Part shown: one piece after another, positions 23,490 through 25,651 of the stretch
How positions within the stretch are numbered: position 1 is the first letter of the stretch
Layout: the number at the start of each line of letters is the position of its first letter
Assembly (NCBI GenBank): GCA_045594565.1
Contig: JAZNYT010000115.1
Location: forward strand, 1 to 25,651
Reading direction: 5' to 3'
DNA: 25,651 nucleotides
DNA from: RGIG6353 sp045594565
Lineage (GTDB): Bacteria > Bacillota > Clostridia > Oscillospirales > SIG627
Translations under genes and position numbers: made by a program
The notes under the pieces: model-generated
Database searches by the model: none
Told to the model about the DNA's origin: nothing
The model's input: only the letters and a program-made list of their open reading frames with translations

Positions 23490-23506
23490 ATACGGAGGAA
23501 ATTAAA

Positions 23507-24604
23507 ATGGAAAAATTAAAGGTTGCTCTCGTAGGTACAGGCGGAATTTGTAATACTCATATGCATTACGGCTATGCAAAGCGTGATGACGTTGAGGTTG
23601 TTGCTTGTGCCGACATTGATTTCAAAAAAGCACAGAAGTTTGCCGAAAAGTGGAATATCCCCAAGGTGTTTGACTCTGTAGAGGCACTCCTTGCAGGCTC
23701 TGACCCCGATTTCGTTGACGTGTGCACATGGCCCGCAGCTCACGCTCCTGTATCTATTGCAGCAGCTAATGCAGGCAAACACGTTATATGCGAAAAGCCC
23801 ACCTGTCACAATATGGCAGACGCTCTCGCACTTCGCGAAGCTGTTAAGAAGAACGGCGTTATCTTCCAGCTTGCAGTTCCCCTTCGTTACGGCAGAGACG
23901 CTATGGCAGCAAGAGCTCTTGTTGACAAGGGTGAGCTTGGTGACATCTTCTATGGTAAGACTGCTTACGTTCGCCAGAGAGGTATCCCCGGCGGTTGGTT
24001 CTCCTGCACCAAGTATGCAGGTGGCGGCCCCATCATAGATATAGGCGTTCACAGAATCGACCTTGCTTGGTATCTTATGGGTTGTCCCAAGCCTGTTGCA
24101 GTTTCAGCTACCGCATCCTACAAGATTGGTGACTACCGCGACGAAGAGACAAAGAAGATTCTCGCTCAGGGAAGCTACGAAGGCGTTTCAAGCAGCAATG
24201 CCTGGGCAGGTACTCTCGTTCCCGATTATAAGTTTGACGTTGAAGACTCCGCTTGCGGCTTCTTCCGTTTTGAGAACGGCGCATCTCTCTACTTTGAGAC
24301 ATCCTGGACCTTTAACGGACCTGAAAACTTCACAACTCAGGTTGCAGGTGACAAGGCAGGTATCACTCTTGAGCCCTTCAAGCTGTACCGCGCCGATTAT
24401 GACAAACTCAAGGAAGAGGACATCCCCGTTGACGAAAACGCTTCAACAGATATCTTCTACAACGAAATTGACCACTTCATCAACTGCATCAGAACAGGTA
24501 CAACTCCTTCTTCTGACATTGAACAGGCAGTTCAGATGGAAGCTATGCTTTGCGGTATCTATGAGTCCGCAAAACTCGGTCGCGAAATCGAGCTTAAGTA
24601 TTAA
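23507..24604 (+). CDS. Gfo/Idh/MocA-family NAD(P)-dependent oxidoreductase
   Basis: 365 residues, cytosolic. The N-terminal Rossmann fold begins VALVGTGGICNTHMHYGY (residues 7-24), the conserved EKP is at 96-98 (Lys97 catalytic), and the C-terminal alpha/beta domain has GGGPIIDIGVHRIDLAWYL with Asp178 and His182, the usual catalytic pair. The family oxidises or reduces hydroxyl groups of sugars, inositols and sugar acids. Its own promoter and terminator make it a single-gene unit, but it lies after the TAXI-TRAP transporter, so it may act on the imported solute or a derivative. Upstream GGAGG is 8 bases from the ATG. Confidence 0.95.
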   Translation: MEKLKVALVGTGGICNTHMHYGYAKRDDVEVVACADIDFKKAQKFAEKWNIPKVFDSVEALLAGSDPDFVDVCTWPAAHAPVSIAAANAGKHVICEKPTCHNMADALALREAVKKNGVIFQLAVPLRYGRDAMAARALVDKGELGDIFYGKTAYVRQRGIPGGWFSCTKYAGGGPIIDIGVHRIDLAWYLMGCPKPVAVSATASYKIGDYRDEETKKILAQGSYEGVSSSNAWAGTLVPDYKFDVEDSACGFFRFENGASLYFETSWTFNGPENFTTQVAGDKAGITLEPFKLYRADYDKLKEEDIPVDENASTDIFYNEIDHFINCIRTGTTPSSDIEQAVQMEAMLCGIYESAKLGREIELKY

Positions 24605-24608
24605 GATA

Positions 24609-24643
24609 AAAATGACACTTTCAAATGAAAGTGTCATTTTTTT
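24609..24643 (+). terminator. Rho-independent terminator of the dehydrogenase gene
   Basis: AAAATGACACTTTC, loop AAAT, exact complement, then TTT: 14-bp stem 4 bases after the stop. Confidence 0.9.
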
Positions 24644-24696
24644 AATTGAAAATTGAAAATGGAAAGTGGAAAATTAAGGAAATTTATTTTATTATA

Positions 24697-24860
24697 TTAA
24701 GAGGGAGTGCTTTTTGTAAAAAAGTCGCCTTCGGCAATTGAATTTATGTTCGCTTTGCTCACGGTTTTATAGGTAGAGTTTATTTTTTACACGCAATTGC
24801 AATGCAATTTCCTGTGTAATAAAAGCACTCCCTCTTAAAACTCCCGCGAAAATTATAATA
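24697..24860 (+). repeat. Tailed hairpin repeat (family copy 3) with about 106 bases in its loop
   Basis: Perfect 18-base arms TTAAGAGGGAGTGCTTTT (24697-24714) and the complement (24821-24838), then the tail ACTCCCGCGAAAATTATAA. In copy 4 the same arms enclose only TGT. The inserted loop holds small hairpins (GCC-ttc-GGC near 24726; AATTGC-aat-GCAATT at 24795-24809) separated by AT-rich linkers. It lies between the dehydrogenase terminator and the 3' end of the AbrB-like gene. Confidence 0.75.
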
Positions 24861-24861
24861 A

Positions 24862-25053
24862 TCATTTTCTTACTATTTTTATCAAGCGGTATTCAGGATT
24901 TCGTATAAGCACCCCTTCGGGAGTAGTAACTACCTCTACCTCTTTTCCAAAGTTATATAAATCTCTCATTTCTTTTGGAATTACAATTCTCCATAAATTA
25001 TCAAATTCCTTTATAACTCCAATGGAATTGTTTTTTAATCTGTATTTTCTCAT
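24862..25053 (-). CDS. AbrB/SpoVT-type small DNA-binding protein
   Basis: 63 residues, one domain. GVIKEFDNLWRIVIPKEMRD followed by LYNFGKEVEVVTTPEGVLI matches the swapped-hairpin AbrB fold, in which the R-I-V-I-P-K-E-x-R signature is characteristic. Such proteins act as transition-state regulators or as toxin-antitoxin antitoxins. No toxin gene is adjacent, so a regulator is likelier. GAGGGAG lies upstream of ATG 25053. It is transcribed away from an XRE-type gene across a shared control region. Confidence 0.85.
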   Translation of the reverse strand: MRKYRLKNNSIGVIKEFDNLWRIVIPKEMRDLYNFGKEVEVVTTPEGVLIRNPEYRLIKIVRK

Positions 25054-25081
25054 AATTAGCTCCCTCGATTATTTTTTTTGT

Positions 25082-25145
25082 ATTATAACATAATTTCTGT
25101 TATTACGCAAGTGCGTATACGCTTGTGCGAACAAAAATATATAAT
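25082..25145. promoter_or_regulatory. Divergent promoters sharing a central palindrome
   Basis: Minus strand: TTGCGT (25110-25105), 17-base spacer, TATAAT (25087-25082) for the AbrB-like gene. Plus strand: TATAAT (25140-25145) for the XRE gene, whose -35 would fall at about 25117-25122. Between them lies the perfect palindrome GCGTATACGC (25113-25122), flanked by AAGT and TTGT. It abuts one -35 and overlaps the other, the expected place for an operator controlling both genes. Confidence 0.6.
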
Positions 25146-25162
25146 GTCTTTGAGGTGATGTT

Positions 25163-25405
25163 ATGAGCGTTAAAGACGTTGTGAGCAAAAGATTCGAGGA
25201 GTTATTAAAAGAGAGAAATATAAAAATAAACGAGCTTGCTAACCTTTCGGGCGTTACTCCTTCTACCGTTTACAGTATGATGGATGAAAAAAGACGTGAT
25301 GTATCTATAATAACTATCAAAAAGCTCTGTGATGGCTTGGATATAACGCTTGGAGAATTCTTTTCTACCGAAGATTTTGACAACCTCGAACAAGAAATAA
25401 AATAA
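25163..25405 (+). CDS. XRE-family small HTH regulator
   Basis: 80 residues consisting of a single Cro/CI-type helix-turn-helix: FEELLKERNIKINELANLSG, VTPSTVYSMMDEKRR, then IITIKKLCDGLDITLGEFF. No sensing domain. GAGGTG 5 bases before the ATG; the expected mRNA leader is only about 11 bases. It probably represses its own promoter and the divergent AbrB-like gene through the palindrome between them. Confidence 0.93.
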   Translation: MSVKDVVSKRFEELLKERNIKINELANLSGVTPSTVYSMMDEKRRDVSIITIKKLCDGLDITLGEFFSTEDFDNLEQEIK

Positions 25406-25414
25406 TTGATAATA

Positions 25415-25474
25415 TTAAGAGGGGGTGCTTTTTGTAAAAGCACTCCCTCTTAAAACTCCCACGAAAATTATAAT
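25415..25474 (+). terminator. Terminator-like hairpin with conserved tail (family copy 4)
   Basis: TTAAGAGGGGGTGCTTTT (25415-25432), loop TGT, then the complement with one G-T pairing difference (25436-25453), and the tail ACTCCCACGAAAATTATAA. It lies 10 bases after the XRE stop in the same orientation as copy 3. Confidence 0.8.
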
Positions 25475-25530
25475 TTTATTATAGTTTTGGGGAGAGTCAA
25501 AGAGAGGGGAATTGTTAAGTTATGATTGCA

Positions 25531-25612
25531 CCCCAAGGGTACTTCCTCGCGAAGCTCGGGGCGCCTGACGGCAAGTTATAAGTTTAGGTGTGCTTCGCAC
25601 AGTTATGAGTTG
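25531..25612 (+). repeat. Small hairpins separated by AGTTATGA-type linkers
   Basis: GC-CCCC...GGGG-GC (about 25536-25563, with inner CTTC/GAAG) and TGTGC-ttc-GCACA (25588-25600) are separated and flanked by AAGTTATGA, AAGTTATAAGTT and AGTTATGAGTT. The style matches the 4240-4377 array but with another linker. Positions 25613-25651 contain nothing I recognise. Confidence 0.5.
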
Positions 25613-25651
25613 TTTTTGTTTGGCAATCATATCATAACGAAAGACGAAGTC

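Noticed and set aside
24862..25053. Antitoxin of a toxin-antitoxin pair
   Set aside because: The AbrB fold fits, but the neighbour is an XRE regulator and no toxin-like gene is adjacent.

Overview
The window looks like a chromosomal stretch of a low-to-medium GC member of the Bacillota, most likely an uncultured gut-type clostridium. The reasons are AGGAGG-type ribosome sites, sigma-A-like promoters with 17-base spacers, PPDK, Mini-III RNase, a MinD-type ATPase and a TAXI-type TRAP transporter. No rRNA, tRNA, CRISPR array, phage structural gene or transposase was seen.

Layout. 1-2849 (minus): 5' part of pyruvate phosphate dikinase (cut by the window edge), Mini-ribonuclease III and a small membrane protein. 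3029-4248 (plus): a MinD/ParA-like ATPase and a methylglyoxal-synthase-like protein that lacks the catalytic aspartate. 4240-4880: gene-free and densely structured, with six short hairpins joined by conserved linkers, a tailed terminator-like hairpin, and three copies of a foldable repeat running up to hisS. 4881-8130: hisS and aspS; aspS is preceded by a fourth copy of that repeat. 8227-10672 (minus): two tandem paralogous exported proteins of unknown function. 10938-12200 (minus): M20 metallopeptidase, divergent from an AraC regulator (12444-13286). 13316-16640 (minus): a GH20-like glycosidase with an N-terminal HTH-like region, tightly coupled to an AAC(3)-family acetyltransferase. 16838-19931 (plus): overlapping MATE and ABC exporter genes. 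20114-24604 (plus): TAXI solute-binding protein and fused TRAP permease, a 293-bp MITE-like element, then a Gfo/Idh/MocA dehydrogenase. 24697-25475: a divergent AbrB-like/XRE regulator pair bracketed by two direct copies of a hairpin repeat.

Working together. The TRAP transporter and dehydrogenase fit uptake and oxidation of a small organic acid or sugar-acid-like solute, with a GntR-type palindrome upstream. The AraC regulator, glycosidase, acetyltransferase and peptidase could form a local carbohydrate or peptide utilisation group. These links are inferred from position.

The least ordinary content is non-coding: (i) minihairpin arrays with near-constant linkers, (ii) a structured repeat placed before two aminoacyl-tRNA synthetase genes, with compensatory base changes, (iii) a terminator-like hairpin family with a conserved downstream tail, one copy of which carries about 106 bases in its loop, and (iv) the MITE-like element with nested inverted repeats.
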